Positions 63,110 through 64,000 of a DNA stretch of 64,000 nucleotides are shown one piece after another. The translations under genes were made by a program, and so were the position numbers. The notes beneath the pieces are model-generated. The model worked only from the letters and a program-made list of their open reading frames with translations. It made no database searches and had not been told where the DNA came from. Position 1 is the stretch's first letter. Every line of letters starts with the position of its first letter. This stretch comes from Mesorhizobium sp. Root554 (lineage in GTDB: Bacteria > Pseudomonadota > Alphaproteobacteria > Rhizobiales > Rhizobiaceae): assembly GCF_001427025.1 (NCBI RefSeq), contig NZ_LMGA01000001.1, positions 163 through 64,162 on the forward strand. The letters are read 5' to 3'.

Positions 63110-64000
63110 ATGAGCACCGGTTTCTTCGGCGACATCAAGCCAATCAAGTACGAGGGACCGGATTCGACCAATCCGCTCGCCTATCGCTTCTACAATCCTG
63201 ACGAGGTCGTCGCCGGCAAGCGCATGGAGGATCATCTGCGCTTCGCCGTCGCCTACTGGCATTCCTTCGCCTGGCCGGGCGGCGACCCGTTCGGCGGCCA
63301 GACCTTCGAGCGTCCGTGGTTTGCCGAGACCATGGAGGGCGCGAGACTGAAGGCGGACGTGGCCTTCGAAATGTTCACGCTGCTCGGCGCGCCGTACTAC
63401 TGCTTCCACGATGCCGATGTGCGGCCGGAAGGTGCGAATTTCTCCGAGAGCGCCGAGCGCCTCGACGAGATCGTCGGCATTTTTGAAAAGAAGCAGAAGG
63501 AGACCGGCGTCAAGCTTCTTTGGGGCACCGCCAACCTGTTCTCCAACCGCCGCTTCATGGCGGGGGCCGCCACCAATCCCGATCCGGACGTGTTCGCCTA
63601 TGCGGCGGCGACGGTGAAGAAATGCCTCGATGTCACCCAGCGCCTGAAAGGCGAGAACTACGTGCTGTGGGGCGGTCGCGAGGGCTACGAGACGCTGCTC
63701 AACACCGATTTGAAGCGCGAGCGCGAGCAGGCCGGGCGCTTCCTGTCGATGGTCGTCGACTACAAGCATCGCATCGGCTTCAAGGGCGCAATCCTGATCG
63801 AGCCGAAGCCGCAGGAACCGACCAAGCACCAGTACGATTACGATGTCGCCACCGTCTACGGCTTCCTCAAGGATTTCGGCCTTGAGAATGAAGTGAAGGT
63901 CAACATCGAGCAGGGCCACGCCATCCTGGCCGGCCACTCCTTCGAGCACGAGCTGGCGCTCGCCAATGCGCTCGGCATCTTCGGCTCCATCGACATGAAC
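63110..64000 (+). CDS. xylA: Xylose isomerase, cut by the window end
   Basis: The first 297 residues of the enzyme that converts D-xylose to D-xylulose. Catalytic and metal-binding residues are visible: His100 and Asp103 (CFHDADV), Glu231 (IEPKP), Glu267 and His270 (NIEQGH), and Asp295. The usual length is about 435, so roughly a third is missing beyond 64000. AGGAGGA is just upstream of the ATG. It completes the xylB-xylA pair. Confidence 0.93.
   Translation, partial: MSTGFFGDIKPIKYEGPDSTNPLAYRFYNPDEVVAGKRMEDHLRFAVAYWHSFAWPGGDPFGGQTFERPWFAETMEGARLKADVAFEMFTLLGAPYYCFHDADVRPEGANFSESAERLDEIVGIFEKKQKETGVKLLWGTANLFSNRRFMAGAATNPDPDVFAYAAATVKKCLDVTQRLKGENYVLWGGREGYETLLNTDLKREREQAGRFLSMVVDYKHRIGFKGAILIEPKPQEPTKHQYDYDVATVYGFLKDFGLENEVKVNIEQGHAILAGHSFEHELALANALGIFGSIDMN

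Noticed and set aside
63900..63930. NIEQGH in xylose isomerase where many enzymes have a different residue before His
   Set aside because: The metal-binding Glu and His are intact, and I believe rhizobial enzymes carry this form.

Overview
The window is a GC-rich stretch of an alphaproteobacterial chromosome. It is most likely from the Rhizobiales, near Mesorhizobium, Aminobacter or other Phyllobacteriaceae. The signs are an F0 ATP synthase operon ordered atpI-B-E-B'-B and separate from F1 genes, a GTTC-N7-GTTC type SOS box, a complete rhizobial-type aglR-aglEFGAK alpha-glucoside locus, an SbmA/BacA-type transporter and Rhizobiales-type intergenic palindromes. No tRNA, rRNA, CRISPR array, IS element or prophage was seen. 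This assignment is inference from gene content and order.

Region 1 (1-6.8 kb): MTA/SAH nucleosidase, a MarR regulator with two identical operator palindromes next to a small divergent gene, guaA, then about 0.9 kb of non-coding DNA holding a decayed alpha/beta-hydrolase gene, an orphan sulfatase and a DMT exporter.

Region 2 (6.8-19.8 kb): an accessory catabolic block. One long minus-strand series encodes a pyruvate-type aldolase, an SDR, a tripartite tricarboxylate transporter (TctB, TctA, TctC), an NTF2-like protein, a two-subunit molybdenum hydroxylase (Fe-S and Mo subunits) and a GST. Divergent or facing genes encode a BKACE-family C-C bond cleavage enzyme, a bicupin, a DUF6282 hydrolase and an IclR regulator with a clear promoter and inverted repeat. 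Together they look like uptake, hydroxylation and C-C cleavage of an unidentified acid.

Region 3 (19.8-36.9 kb): mixed metabolism. It has a DUF899 protein, an unusual winged-helix regulator, a beta-propeller protein, a DenD-SDR-amidohydrolase set, gamma-glutamyltransferase, deoC with an ALDH16-like two-domain aldehyde dehydrogenase, an ArsC/Spx protein, a crystallin-like protein, DUF488, an M29 aminopeptidase, an SbmA/BacA-type transporter and a deacetylase-like protein.

Region 4 (37-49 kb): mainly housekeeping. It has a YfgM-like protein, der, a SleB-type hydrolase, the F0 operon, rnhB and a radical SAM gene with an SOS box. A three-gene operon follows: ECF sigma factor, anti-sigma factor and S8 protease. 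The anti-sigma periplasmic domain resembles the protease propeptide, and this is the most interesting system seen here.

Region 5 (49-64 kb): carbohydrate use. It has aglR with divergent aglEFGAK, a PPi-type phosphofructokinase, an L,D-transpeptidase, a LysE exporter, an NHL-repeat protein, and xylB followed by xylA, which is cut by the window end.
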